From positions 16,496 to 80,495 of the forward strand of contig WBMV01008302.1 of NCBI GenBank assembly GCA_013396655.1: 64,000 bases of DNA, written 5' to 3'. Under the pieces are notes generated by a model that did no database searches, was not told where the DNA came from, and saw only the letters and a program-made list of their open reading frames with translations. This stretch comes from Campylorhamphus procurvoides (lineage: Eukaryota; Chordata; Aves; Passeriformes; Dendrocolaptidae). This document shows positions 10,536-23,534 of the stretch, piece by piece. The first letter of the stretch is position 1. Each line of letters begins with the position of its first letter. The position numbers and the translations under genes were made by a program.

Positions 10536-13500
10536 TTGATAGCAGTTGTTTCCAAAAGGCACATGGGTTATATTTTGCTGTGGGGGTGCAGGGGGAAGTG
10601 GGATGCATTGCCCATCTCAGTGGAATATGAGCTCCTGATTTTTCCAGGTTCTTTTGTAAACTACCCCCCCCTGCTGCTGCTTAATTCAACCTTGGATTTC
10701 AGTGAATTACACTGGATGAGCCCAAATGATGCTGCATTTGCCACACTAGAAAGATCCAAAATTATCAATTAATAGTTCTCTATGGATTTTGTTATGCAGA
10801 ACTAAATATAAAGCAAAGCAATATTGGACCCCTATGAACAGGACCTCTCTATTCCTGATCACCTTTCACTGAGGGGTATTAAATAAAAAGGAAAAAAATC
10901 TACTTTAAAGTAGACAGAGAATTTTTTATTTCAATATATGTCCAAATCTTCCCAGCCACTGCATCAAACTGTAATGTCTAAATACAGCAGAGTGTCTGTC
11001 TCTGAGCAGTGCTCAATGCAAATGTTACTTGACCTAGAAAATTACTGCTCACAAGGAAAAGAGAACCCTTTCGACATTTTGATGGTAAGTCATGGAGACC
11101 AACTATACAGAGAACTGTAAATAAACATTACTTCAAAGTGTAGCTCTGGGCAGTTCTATATAGTTCGTCTGAAGCCATTACAACATTCATAGCTATATAA
11201 AAGAGCCAAGATAGAGGAGGGAGTGTCCTTTGTTACAGTTGGATAAAAAATGAACATAACAGTTTTTCTAATCAAAGAGGTTAGCTACTTTTTCCTGCAA
11301 ACTTTGTGTCTTTGAACTGCCATAGCTACAGTGCTGCCACTCTTTCTTCATGAACAGTATTGTTATTAGAACTGACTTTACATACAGCAAAGAATACTTT
11401 AGAAATAAGACAAAAGCAATGATCATACACAGTAAAATGTGCATTGTAAAGCATAGCTGGGAAACCAGTTGTTTAATATTCTCACTTTTTTCTTCTTTTT
11501 TTTTCTTTTAACAAAATTAGATTTGTTTATAAAAATAGTGAGCTAAAATAATCCACAGGTTGAACTATTCAGGTCAGTTACTTATTTTACAGAATATATC
11601 CTTTTATGAATTTTATCCATGATCAAGTTGAATCTATTTGCTATAATCATGCACCATCTCTTTGTGAAGAAGGATCAACCCATAACTGCTTTTTAAACTT
11701 CACATCAAGATATAATGAAGACAATTTAAAAAGAAAATCTCTCGTTTTAACCTAACAAAAACTAAAGGAAGAGAAGCTAAACACTGGGTATCACATTAGT
11801 TTTCTGTGAAAGTTAGGTGGCATCAACACCGAAACAGAAAGCAAAACTATTCCCTTCTTCCACCTTCTGAAACCCAAAACAATCACTCATTTGCTTAATG
11901 ACTGTAATGTAGAGCTACGCTTGGACTAGCATGTTAAACACCTGAACAAGACTCAGCTTGCACAGGGTATGAATGATTCAGATACTAGTGATCTGACTGC
12001 TGCTGATGTGCATTAACAGCAGAGATTAGTCAGTCAGCTCTCTGCAAGTGTTCTGGCGGCAAAATGAGCAATAAGTGGCGATACATTCTAAGGCATTAGA
12101 GATTTTTGGAGGATGAGGGAGAAGGAGGGAAAATTGCAGCTATCTGCAGTGCAATTTAACAGGTAATGGTAACTTGGGAAGAATAAAGAGAAGACATTCA
12201 GAACCTCACCTATTTGCAATATTTGGTCAATTAAGTGATTAAAAAGTGAGCCTAGGTCAGGGTACTATTGGTGTGGCTCTCCTTTTGACCTCATATCCTG
12301 CATAACTGGACATCCACAATGACCTTTTTGTATTTCTCTAGCTGAATTTTTTTTATAGCGATCACTAAACATTTAGTGAGAAATTTTGCTAATAGTAAGG
12401 AACAACCATCCCTTTGAGAGGGGTGCTCAATGCAATGAGCACAGTCTGGACAGTCAAGATAAACTCGCTCAGAACCCTGCAGTTAGTGGAAAAAAACCAT
12501 CACTGCAGGCCAATACTGACAGGTCCCTGCTAGGCTGGGCTCTGGCACTGCCAACACTTAAATGTTTCACACTTAACTTTTAAAAACAGCTTTTTATAGG
12601 GGAATACTGCAACCAAATCCCTTTGCCCCAGAAGCCTGCTCCAGTTTCTAATGTGAATCATGGTTGCTAGACAAACCTACACTTCGGGTTTATTGATACT
12701 GTGTGAGAAGTGTACTGGGCATAAGGGATTTTCCTATTCTGAGACCTCTGCCCACACTATCATATCTGTTTTGGGAACTGGATTGCTGCTAGCAAATATG
12801 GGTAGAAATCATTTATTGTACAGCAAAATTTCTCAAGGGAATGCTATGTCTGGCTGCTTTACACAGGCTCTGAAAAATCATTTTGAAATGACACAACGAT
12901 AAAATGTAAAAATCACATTTAGCTTGCACCTTGAGTCTATACAGAGGGCCAAAGCTAAGGGCATGTCTACCAGGAGGTCCCTGAGGCATTGGGATGGCCA
13001 AAGCTGCCTGCTCTTAGCAGTGGCTTCTAAGAGCCCACAGTGAGTTAATTGACTTTTGTCTCCTCATCCTGAGGCTTTTGACATGATGAAATGATTTTTG
13101 AATAAATGTCATCTTGCCTAAAATATCAGCACATACTCTTCAGAGGTCTTGCTATGAAGGAGTGAGGTTTTAATGGGCAGTATCAAGTCAGGCCACTTTC
13201 TCCTGGGGATTTGTATAAATGGTGCCAGCCTCAGCAGAGATGGGTGTAATGAACCTGGTGCTGGAGGGCTGCATGGCCTGGTCTTCCCCTGCAGCTTCCC
13301 AACTGAACAGGGCAGAGAGGGGCACCTTCTTGGAGGGGACAGGGAATAAGGTCACACTCTGACACCCACAGTCTGCTGGAAGAGCCACCGCAAAGCACGA
13401 AGACTGCAGCCACTCCTGATCCCAAGGCCAACAATGCTCTCATTCTCCATCCCAAGCTTGGTGAAGTGTTAACACAGCATTTTCTGACTTAGAGAGCAGG

Positions 13501-16500
13501 CCCTCTGGAGACCATGAAAATATGCAAAGATACTCAATAGTGGCACAGAAGAGCAGGGGGTGAGAAGAAACTTCTCCTGCAGTTCCCTGCTTTGCAAAGG
13601 TGGGACTGGAGGTGCAGCAGTGGGTGGGAAGCGCCTGGCCATTGCATGTTTCACCCTTCCCATCTCCTTGTCCTGTGCTCTTGCTTTTTTCTACTTTTCA
13701 GTACACTTTCAAATATTTGTTTTGCGAATAACAACAGACGTCCAGTTATATTTATCTGCAGAGTTGATTACTTTAGAAGCCCAAATTGAGCACTGAAAAC
13801 TTAAAAAGCTTTAATTTGCCCATTTCTATAAATAACCATTTTCAAAAGAATTACCTCCTTTAAAGAGACAGTTTCTTCGTGACAATAATGCTGTCGTGTA
13901 GGAGGGCACGTTTACAACTCAGACACAAATGGAAACATTTCTTATACTGCTCAAACTGAAAGACAATTGTAATTATTAAGAAGGAAAAAGCCACTTTCTC
14001 CTGTGATTCATTATTCTGTGTAACACAAGTCACATCATTTCATCTGGTTTCTTATTATCCCATAACTCTCAAAGTATGTGTTTAGAAAGATGGACATTTT
14101 CCACACATTTAAAAAAAAAGAAACAACCAAACTACAAAAAACCGTCAGGTCACGTGTGAGATGGGTCTTTCAGATGACAGTTTTAGCCTCTACCTGTGAC
14201 TAATCAGCTGTCTCCCAGCTGATGAGATAAGGCTAACAAGCAGCTTACTTAATGGAGGAAACCTGCTCTGGCTGAAGGGACTGGGTCATGTTAAGGATAA
14301 GGCTCTGTTATGCAAAACTGGGTGATCTGCCTGCTATCTAGGTGATGGCAAAGTGCAGGAAGGAGTCAGGTGATAAGACTTGGCTCCCCTGTTTTACCTA
14401 GCTTTGAGTTATGCTCTTGGTTCATTTAGTCCCTTTGGGAAATGTCTCAGAAAGTATTGCCTGTACTCTGTTCAGCTGACTGGTCTGCCAGTCTGCTCAA
14501 GGGAACCAGAGGACTAAGGAGGTGCTTGTGAGTGGAAAATGTTCAGCTGTTGCAAAGGTTATTTTACTATAATAATCCTTGCTGACCTATATGAGAGATT
14601 TGATTGTGGGATGTGTCCAATGCCTTTTAACAGCAATTATGTGATATCATGGATTATTTTATCTATATTTCTGTCCTTGAACTATGTTTCAATTGTAAAT
14701 GCTAATGAGGAATGTGGAACGTTTAACACCATGCATTGTAGAGCATTGTGTAGAATGGGCAATGTCTAAAACTAGACAGTGTGTTAACCTCTTCTGTAGG
14801 AGTTCTTCTAATTCACTAGTGAAAGCATCTGTATGATAAGGGACTTCAAATCTTGCCAGAGTTTTCCTTAAAGCTGTGCAGTACCAGGTGCTCCACACAA
14901 ATCGGTTTGGGAGCTCCCTCCAACCAATTCTTGCCATCTGTCATTGCAGTGCTCAAACGGGTCTCTTAATCCAGCAGTATGAATGCTCAAAGCTATAGCG
15001 AGGCTTATGCAGACACACTCCCTTCTTTGTAGTTCAGGCAATGATCCAAAAAAAAAAATATATCTGGGTACCAGGGTGTAAATCAGGCAGAACTTAAAAG
15101 GCACAAAACCGCTTTGTCATCTTTTATTTGCCATCAAAACCCTTCTGTGGTGTGTATGGGTTTAGTACTGTGGTTCCCTTTCAGTTAAAGGCTAAAAAAT
15201 GCCTGGAGGTTGGCTTCCTTCCCTGTGAATGAGTGCCTGCACTACACTAGATGGCACTGCTTAATACTCACGTTTTTCTCTTGTCTCTTCTACGACGGTT
15301 CCCTGGATTTGGAGCATCCTGTAGCTGCAACTTCATCAGAATTTAACCAGTGCTCTAGGGTTGCTGGTGATGGGTTTGACTGCAAGAAGATATTGGGAGA
15401 ACTCATGTAACAAGGCAGTAGTAATGATCATCACAAACATATTCTATCTTTGTCTCTTTACCCTAATAAATGGGTGAACAGAATTTTTTAGCGATTACAC
15501 ACAAATTAAGACTGAGTTCTGATGTTATCTTTGATTCTTGCTAACATCCCTCATCTTCTTTCTCTCATGACTGGAATAAAAAGCATTGATGGAATTGCTG
15601 CAGACATCAGGCATCTTACAAAGCAGAAAATCTGAGTGCTAATACAACTGTGAGATACTGATCAATAAATATGGGGAGAGGACAAGCTATAGAGTAACTA
15701 GTCTCTATTCTCATTAATAGCCTATAGATTTGGCAGTAAACAGCTGTGTTTCTGTTTTCAGAATTGTGTTCAGCTGATTTAGGAGCTTGTTTCTTGTAAG
15801 GAGAAGCTGAACAAAATTTAGGATTGGTGTTGAACCATCCTATGTTGTGCCCTTCGCTCACTAATAAATTGCTGAATACCTAAAATGTGAAAGCATGAAG
15901 TCCCACCAGTATTTTATGTACTTTTTGGAAGATGATGGATGCTTACAAAAGTCAAGCATCAAATGTCATGACTAGTGTATGGCTTTTGCATAACTTCAAA
16001 ATGTGTTGTAAAAGCTATTACTAGTTGAAGTACTGATCTCCTCCAAGAGCAAACAGAGAGCTAAGTGTTCTTAACCTAAGTTAGATACTTTGAAATCAGC
16101 TGGCCTAGAATATTAAAAACTGACTAAAGTTGTGATAGAATACAACAGTTACTTCTGAAGGTGGGTGAAGTCCTAGAAAAGGGCAAAGGAGATAGGTCTC
16201 TCATGGAAAAGCAAAGAATTGTGGTCACCATATGTTGACTGCTCTGATCCAGTTCCTAGAAAGAACGCAAGTAAAAAGACTGGCTAAGTAATGGGAGGAA
16301 TTGCAAAGAAATAAGGAACAGCCTATGAGTGTGCCACCATATTTCCTCTGACACAGAAATGGATCTTTTAATTGGGGTGAAGCATCAGAGACATTTTGGC
16401 TGTTTTAATGATGATTAATTTGGTTTCTGGCTTAGGCAGTGGAAGTGGGGATTAAACTTGAAGATTACTCCAGGTGGGAGCGCATGCAAGTGCACACAAG

Positions 16501-16540
16501 TGTTATCTAGAATTTAAAAGATCGGGAAAAATGGATTAAA
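10536..16540. other. non-coding stretch, no gene recognised
   Basis: Around 6 kb of AT-rich DNA. No ORF longer than about 82 codons and none with a recognisable domain. A slightly more GC-rich patch at about 13180-13670 shows overlapping short ORFs on both strands but no repeat family I know. The region 14130-14520 is moderately GC-rich with CAGCTG palindromes and could be regulatory, but nothing decisive is visible. Confidence 0.5.
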
Positions 16541-17195
16541 AATATTGGGTGAGATTCAATAAAGATAAATAAGATGCAATGCATTTGTCAGTTGATTATT
16601 CCTCCCCAACAGAGGAAGAAAAATAAATGGTTAGGTAGCATTTTTTCAGAAAAAGGTCTTGGGAGTATACTAATCATAAATCATAGCTGTGCTGTTGCCA
16701 ACACACCCCCTGAATTTTATAAGAGTGGGAGATACAGACAGAAATATAGATTGCAAGACACATGGAAAGATCCTTTTTTCACCCATCATTGATCAAGCCT
16801 CAGCTGGAGCACTGTGATTGGGTTTGGATATTATACTTCAAGAGCAATGTGGCACACTTGGAGAGCATCCAAAGAATAATATGTTCTCCTTAGTAAAGAA
16901 CATAACCTACAAATAAAAGATCTTTAAAAAAACCTGTCTAGATTAGGAAAGAAAAATCTAGAAGTGGTAAAAAAGGCATCATCACAATTTTCAAGAATAT
17001 GGAGACTGTTACAGAGAGGAAGAGGCTCTCTCAAAATATGGTGAATAAGAGCAATGCCTTTAAATTGGTTCAAGGAATATCAGAGCTTGACATGAGAAAA
17101 ATCTTGCAGGTATTGTTTATTCCTGCCTTGGAACAGTAAGCAGGACTAGGTAGTCCCTTTCTGCCCTATCTTTCTGTTATGGTATTTCATAGTAA
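16541..17195 (+). mobile_element. ancient CR1 LINE, highly diverged
   Basis: Diverged CR1 ORF2 landmarks occur in the right order. They include GATTCAATAAAGATAAAT near 16553 (the FNKDKC region), CTTGGGAGTATACTAATCAT near 16658 (the LGV..VD region), CCTCAGCTGGAGCACTGTG near 16798 (the PHLEYC region), TCTAGATTAGGAAAGAAAAA near 16937, and a tail with CTTTCTGCCCTATCTTTCTG near 17157. It contains many stops and indels. Age appears similar to the copy at 8930-9405. Confidence 0.75.
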
Positions 17196-18002
17196 TTAAT
17201 GCTAACAATTTCATTTAAAGGATACAGCTGTGCCATTCCAGATCCTGGATCTGGTAATCTGACAAGGCTGATGCTGTATTTTTAGACCCTAACCTTGAAT
17301 TTTATTGATGTCTAAACAGTGTTCTCTTTTATCTTCCCTTCAGCCATGCTGAATTGCTCATCTGAAATAAAAAACATGGATGTGACTGTTTTCAAGTCTT
17401 CCCCATTGAAATGTAATACCTACTTATTTTTTTGTTTGTTTTTACACTCATAACCCAGATTACAAAATAAAATGAAAGGAGTAAAATAATACTTCAAATA
17501 AGATTATTTACATGTTGGGGCTTTTTCCCAGTGGCTCAGTAAGTAGTAGGCTTAGAGTAAGCCTTTTATCATGGCTACAAGCCAAGCCCTATACCAGTTT
17601 TATAGTCAAAAGCGTAAATTAAGCCCTCTGAGATTCTCCATCCAGGCTTAAGTCTAAATTCAAGAATTGGAGTCACCCCAGGGGCAATCACCTTAGGTGG
17701 GGAAGAAATAGTTCTGTTCATCTGAGGAGGGAAAGCAAAGCTGGAAACCATGTGGCTTACCACGAGAAAAATGAAAGAGTCTTTCTGAAGCTGGGACAAC
17801 TTAGCTGTCAAAATAAATTAAGAAAGCAAGTATTTTCAGTAAGTTTATTTCCTACATACTTTTGTTGGTACTTATTGCTCCACTGAAAATATTTACAGAC
17901 ATACAAGCTGGAAAATGTTAGTTTATCCCAGTGTGGGGCTGCTCTCTCCTGGAGAAACTGGCTGCTCATATCTTGAATATATGTACTCCTTGCTTGGTAA
18001 AA
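17196..18002. other. non-coding stretch, nothing recognised
   Basis: AT-rich DNA between two CR1 copies. The short minus-strand ORFs at 17575-17811 and 17808-18026 have no family features. Confidence 0.45.
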
Positions 18003-18887
18003 AAATGACTGGATGGCTGGGCCCAAAGAGTGGTGGTGAATGGCGTTAAATGCAGCTGGTGACTGGTCACCAGTGGTGTTTCTCAGGGCTTTGTTTGGGG
18101 CCAGTTCTGTTTAGTATCTCTATCAAAAATCTGAACAAGGGGATCCAGTGTACCCTCAGACAACACCAAGCTGGGTGAGAGATATAATGAGTCACACTTG
18201 GGTCACAACAGCCCCATACAATGTTGCTACAGGCTGTAAGAAGAGTGGCTGGTCAATGGCAAGTTGAATATAAGTCAGCAGTGCCCTGGCAGCCAGGAGG
18301 GCCAACCATGTCCTGGGGGGCATCGGGCAAAGCATCGCCAGCTGGAGGGGATTGTCCTGCTCTGCTCTGCACGGGGGCAGCCTCACCTGGAATATTGTGT
18401 GCAGTTTGGGGCACTGCAATATAAGAAAGATACTAAGCTCTTAGCGTCCAAAGGAGGGCAACAAGGATGGTGAAGGGCCCTGAGGGGAAGCGTATGAGGA
18501 ACAGCTGAGGGCACTTGGTCTGTTCAGCCTGGAGGAGACTGAGGGGAGACCTCATTGCAGTCTTCAACATCATCATGAGAGGAAGAGGAGGGGCAGGCAC
18601 TGATATCTTCTCTGTGGTGACCAGTGACTGAACCCAAGGGAATGACCTGAAATTGTGTCAGAGGAGGTTTAGGTTGGATATTGGAAAAATACCAGAGGGT
18701 TAGTTGGGCACTGGAACAGGCTCCCCAGGGAAGGGGTCACAGCACCAAGCCTGCCAGAGTTCAAGAAGCATTTGGATGATACTTTCAGGCACATGGTGTG
18801 ACTTTTGGGGATGGTCCTGTGCACAGCGAGGAGTGGGACTCAACAATCCTTGTGGGTCCCTTCCAAACTGGCATATTCTGTGATTTT
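18003..18887 (+). mobile_element. CR1 LINE including reverse-transcriptase remnant
   Basis: It begins inside the reverse-transcriptase domain. The frame gives a remnant of the SGVPQGSVLGP-type motif (here TSGVSQGFVWG, near 18070) and the active-site FADDTKLG segment decayed to SDNTKLGE near 18160. After a partly deleted stretch it continues into the C-terminal ORF2 region (CCCTGGCAGCCAGGAGGGCC near 18283; TTCAGCCTGGAGGAGACTGA near 18524; CACTGGAACAGGCTCCCCAG near 18708). It ends with CCCTTCCAAACTGGCATATTCTGTGA near 18858-18884. It is dead: the active-site Asp is lost and the frame is broken. Confidence 0.93.
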
Positions 18888-18888
18888 G

Positions 18889-19297
18889 TCAGAGGACCAG
18901 GGGGTGCTGGTCAACAGCCAGCTGAACACAAGCCAGCACTCTGCCCACGTGGCCAAGAAGGCCAGTGTCATCCTGTCTTGTATAAGAAAGAGTGTGGCCA
19001 GCAGGACCAAGGCAGTCATTGTACTCAAAACTGGTGAGGCCACACCTCAAGTCCTATGTTCAGTTCTGGGCCCCTCATTTCAGAAAAAATACTGAGATGC
19101 TGGAGTGTGTCCAAGCACTGTCAAGTATTGGAACAGGCTGTCCAGGGAAGTGGTAGAGTCATCATCCTGGAGGTATTTAAAAGAGTTGTGGATGTGATAT
19201 TTGGGGACATGGATTAGTGGTGGACTCGGCAGTCCTGGATTAAAAGCTGTACTCTCAAAGGTTGTTTCCAACCTAAATGATTTTATGATTTTATGGC
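18889..19297 (+). mobile_element. second CR1 LINE directly downstream, internally deleted
   Basis: Immediately after the tail of the previous CR1 the sequence restarts inside ORF2 (GAGGACCAGGGGGTGCTGGT near 18892, then AGTGTGGCCAGCAGGACCAA near 18990). At about 19110-19120 it jumps from GGAGTGTGTCCA to ATTGGAACAGGCTGTCCAGG, omitting a normal internal part. It ends with AACCTAAATGATTTTATGAT at 19270-19289. The 3' segment (GGACATGGATTAGTGGTGGA) marks a CR1 subfamily different from the upstream copy. Confidence 0.93.
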
Positions 19298-20871
19298 ATG
19301 ATGCAGCAAACAACTGCAGAAGTCACTTGATCTAGAAAGATGTGTCAAAAGAGTATCAGATTTCTGTGAGGTAGTTAATTTTGCCAATATCAAAATGCAA
19401 CACAAAGTGTCATGTTTCTTAATCATAACATGGCAAAGGAGATAAAACAGGGAGACATTCGTTAAGTCACAAAAAGTTCTCATCCTTTTGTTTTCAGCAA
19501 ACAAAATTACTTACTTGTAATGCTGTCTTTTTCTCTGATAAATATGTTGATTTTTTTAAACATTAAGTCTTCGTGATGTGATGAAACTGAAGAAAAGTTG
19601 GATACTAATGTATCCTGTGTTTTACGAGGGTTTTGCAAAGTAGAGCTTTAGTAAGAAATTAGTGGATACTTTAGGAGTCTTCTGTTAGAAAAAGGACTCT
19701 TCTGTTTTCAAGGCATACTTCTGTCATGTTTGTAAGTGTCGTGGAATTTATGTATAAGGTCAAATGCAGCACTGGAAAGAGTATTTTTCTTATATAAGCA
19801 TTGTAGGGCAGATGACAGAAGCCTGCTAAACCTTAATTTGAACCTCAAGTACAAATAAATTTTAACTCTAATTACAATAAGTCTTATAGGTGGATTTAAA
19901 AATGTATGTTTGAACTAGAATTACGTATGATTTTACACCATAAATTGAGACATAACTGAGTTGTATTTGAAGATGGTAGGAATGTACACTTAAACAGAAA
20001 ATATTCTAAGGAAATCATGTTTCCCTAAAAAGTAATGATAAAAAATATTTTGCCCTTCATGTCACTGTCCTCCATTTCTGTATAAAAAGATGATTGCAGT
20101 GTATATAACAAGAGGATGAAGTGGGTACCTCATGGGTGGTTTAGATAGGTCCTTTCCTTCCTTTGCTTACCTTGCCCCTTGCTCTTTGGCCCCTTGGGCT
20201 CCCTTACAGGAGTGCCCCAGTTTGGTGTTTGGCACATCAGCGAAGTCCTGGGACTGAAAAGAGGCTGGACTAGATGACAGGGAACCTACATGCTGGCCAC
20301 TGAAATTACCAAAGAGCCCTTGAGCCTATAACCTCTCTGTTTCTTGCAATCCTGTTAGATGTTTATCTACTTAAATACATCTTCAAAATCTCTCTATAAA
20401 TGACTAGAGGAGTAAATCCCATTCAAAACCAATAGCAATTTTTTTTTTTGCCTAAGTGATAAATGTACTTTTTAAAATCCTACCCATAGCTTTGGCACAG
20501 AAAGATAATGCTCACCTGAGTTTCTTAGGGCCCATATTTGCTGTTATGAGACCTCTCTTTTTGTAGAGTTACTGCCATCTGAACTCACCAAGGTAACTAC
20601 GATGAAGGACGAATGCTGTTTTGATTGAAACTCAGTGGAACCAAACTTAGACAGAGATGTTGCATTATTTTTTTCTTTATATTATTATTCTTCTAAAAAA
20701 AGGGACTAGTTAAAGGACCCCACGCCTGCTTTTCCAGCAAAAATGCTTGTTCCTGGTTGCATGGTAGTTGTTATGCCACAATAAAGCACAATTGAAATAA
20801 AGCCCTAAATGTTGAAGTGTTGCAAATAGGTAAGGCTTATTCTTCCCTGCAATTCAAATTGGTTTTGTTAC
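19298..20871. other. non-coding stretch, nothing recognised
   Basis: AT-rich unique sequence with scattered short ORFs. A GGCTGGACTAGATGAC string near 20260 resembles a CR1 3' segment, but the flanks do not continue the match, so no element is called. Confidence 0.45.
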
Positions 20872-20915
20872 AGAATCATATAGGTTGGAAAAGACTTTTA
20901 AGATCGAGTCCAACC
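20872..20915 (-). mobile_element. CR1 LINE 3'-end scrap
   Basis: On plus the sequence reads CAGAATCATATAGGTTGGAA followed by AAGACTTTTAAGATCGAGTC and CAACC. This is the reverse complement of the last 45 or so bases of a CR1 whose 3' UTR is of the AAGATCATCGAGTCCAACC type. It breaks off after that. Confidence 0.8.
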
Positions 20916-20941
20916 ATTGCAGATGTGCTCTGGAGCCACAC

Positions 20942-21440
20942 AGGATCACAGAATGGTTCAGGCTGGAAGGGACCACAGTGGGTCATCTGGTCCAATGTCC
21001 CTGCTTAAGCAGGGTCATCCCAGAGCACATTGCAAAGGATGTGTCCAGATGGTTCTTGAATATCTCCAGTGGGGGAGAGTCCGCAACCTCTCTGGGCAAT
21101 CTATTCCAGTGCACAGTCACCCACACAGTAAAGAAGTTCTCCCACATATTCAGGTGGAACTTCCTGAGCATCAGTTTCTGCTCATTGCCTATTTCATTGC
21201 CAGGCATCACCAGGAAGAGCTTGGGTCCATCCTCTTGGCACCCCTGCTTTAGATACTTGTAGACATTGATGAGGTCCTCTCTTAGTTGCCTCTCCTAGAG
21301 GGGGAACAGATCCAGCTGCCTCAGCCTCTCCTCATAAGAGAGATGCTCCAGTCCCTTGGCCAACTTTGTAGCTCTCCATTGGACCTGTTCCAGGAGGTCC
21401 ATGCCTGTCTTGTACTGAGTGGCCCAGAACTGAGAGCCCA
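20942..21440 (-). mobile_element. CR1 LINE, C-terminal ORF2 and 3' UTR
   Basis: The tail lies on the left (GATCACAGAATGGTTCAGGC, then TGGAAGGGACCACAGTGGG). Minus-strand translation shows the CR1 ORF2 C-terminus: QFWATQYKTGMDLLEQVQWR, then GLEHLSYEERLRQLDLFPLE, EDLINVYKYLKQGCQEDG and [20 protein letters not shown], with an in-frame stop between blocks. It is less decayed than the other copies, but the endonuclease and reverse-transcriptase core are missing. Confidence 0.95.
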
Positions 21441-23534
21441 GTCCCATACATGTATACATGTAACACAAGCTGGGTATTGGAAATTTATGATTCAAGAATT
21501 TGAGCTCTCCTCTGAATTGGCATAATTTTCTGGAAACAACCTTCCAGAAACCTACTTTAATGATGAAAATATTGCTGATTTTTAGTGCAAAGATACATCC
21601 GTTTTATTTAGAACAATGCCCAAAGTTAACTAATTATTTCACTTTCTAGCTAGTAAATTATCCTGGCTCAGTAATGAGTCTTCTTACTCCTGTGCATTTC
21701 ACATAGGCAGCAGGGACCACATGTTCATACAGAAAAATAAGGTTTAAATGTCTTCTAGCTACTTAGAAGAATAAATTTGAAAAAGTTGCTCATAACAGTC
21801 AAAATTTTGTGAAGTATTTCCTACACAAAGCTTTTAATACTTCTGGCTTTCTGTGGGTTCTGTGATTTACTCCGATTTTTTCAGACCAAAAAGTAGTGTT
21901 TTCTGCCTTTTTTAGCTGCAGGATTATCAGCAAACACCTACATGAAATCAGTATGGTTTGGTTTTACACCCAAGATCAGTTAACAAATCAGGTTGTTTGT
22001 TTTAAATGATAAAGCCATAAACTACAAAGCTAGCTACCTTTTCAGATGAGGATGCTCCACAGTATGGCGACAACATTGGCCTTTTCCGGGAGGCTTTACT
22101 TCCATGTTTCCAGAAAATTAAAAAGGAGAAAAGAGTTAAAGCAGCATTTCACAACTGTCCCCTAAAGGAGACTTCTGATGTGAAAACAGACTTATTTAAA
22201 AATTATAATGCCTCAGTCATGATCTGAATCTTTTTTCAGTGCTGGCTATTAAGAGAGCATGGCATAGTGGTAGTCATCTGGGCTAGATGCATTCACCAAC
22301 TGAAAAGCATGCACGAAATGAAAACTAGGTATCACAAATGTTTTTCAGGCCCTCACTGCCAGTGGCTGCACATTCCCTAAAATCTTCTCTCCAAATGTGT
22401 TATTGTATACAAAAAGTTGGCATGCACAGGCATAACATGTCTGAGTGCAGATATTTTTTGTGATCTTAATGGTGATTCCTTCCCTCCCCTCCCCCCCCGC
22501 CCCGTTTTCGCCTTTTCTTTCTATGTGCATGTGAGTAGGGAGGGAGGTGGAACATGTAATAAGAGTCTCATGTTTGTTAACTGTGGAAATAGCATTCTCC
22601 TTAATGTTTTCTTCTTCTCAGAACCCCATATTTGCTATTTTAAGTGTCCCAGCAGCTTGCACTGGATAGAAAAAAAAAAAACAAACATATAGAAAATCCA
22701 GGCTAGGCCATGCTAGATCAGCTTGAGAAGCAGATGCTGCCAAGTGGGAGCCACCTCTGAGCTCAGAGGTGAGGTGGCCTGAAGGACCATGCTGGGTATT
22801 TTCTACCTAAAGAAAAGAACAGACTCTGTTTGAAAGAAAAAGCTTCAAACTTCAATAACATTCCTGTCAGTTCTGATGGTGCAGCAAAAGCTACGTAGGT
22901 CCAGTGAACAAGTGAGAAATAAATCACTGTTCTGCAATTCACAGAGACGGTGTCCCGTTGAGTTTGTCACTGCTCTTTGGTGGGTGGTGGCTTAGATTTT
23001 ATTAGCGGTGTGTCTGGCTGTACACACTACAAGCACTCTCCTCTGAAGGGAGGGAAACATGCATTTGTCATGGGCAAAGTATGAATTAATAAAAAGACTA
23101 GTAATATGGTTTTAACTGCTAATACGCTCACATGCATGTTGTATATTACCTACAGAATCTCCAGGAAACTCCACCCAGTAGAAGAGGGCAGCTTGCTGAA
23201 AACTGTATTTGGTGAGCAGAAGCTGATAAAGTACCCCCGGTATGGTGGTTCACCTCATGCTGCATGGCTGCTTTTGCTCCTCATCATGAAATGCAACTAG
23301 TTTAACAAAACATGGCAGTTTTGTAAGGCGAAAAGGGGGAAGAATCAAGGCTGTTTACAGATCAGACATTCCCCCGTAACAACTTATGTGCACATAGCAA
23401 ATGGCACTGAATCACTCAAACATTTTTGGAGTTGAAATCACTAGGTTACTACCGGGTATTACTGTTACTGAAGTGATTCCTGTTTCCTGAAAGGGGCCGG
23501 AGGGGGGGAAGATGCTGCCTGTAGACTATAACAT
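21441..23534. other. non-coding stretch with a C-rich tract
   Basis: Mostly AT-rich unique DNA. A short C tract at 22482-22503 is listed separately, and an A run lies at about 22670-22681. No gene or transposon is recognised. The small ORFs at 22345-22692 are driven by the C tract and neighbouring low-complexity sequence. Confidence 0.45.
22482..22503 (-). repeat. C-rich tract; G-quadruplex motif on minus strand
   Basis: On plus there are runs of 3, 4 and 8 C, then 4 C after a single G. The complementary strand therefore has four or more G-runs with one-base spacers, a quadruplex-capable motif. It is otherwise a simple low-complexity tract. Confidence 0.75.

Noticed and set aside
20255..20280. 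GGCTGGACTAGATGAC, like a CR1 3' segment
   Set aside because: Similarity ends within 16 bases on both sides, with no tail octamers.
22257..22300. tRNA box A-like string GGCATAGTGGTAGTCA
   Set aside because: No matching box B or cloverleaf follows.
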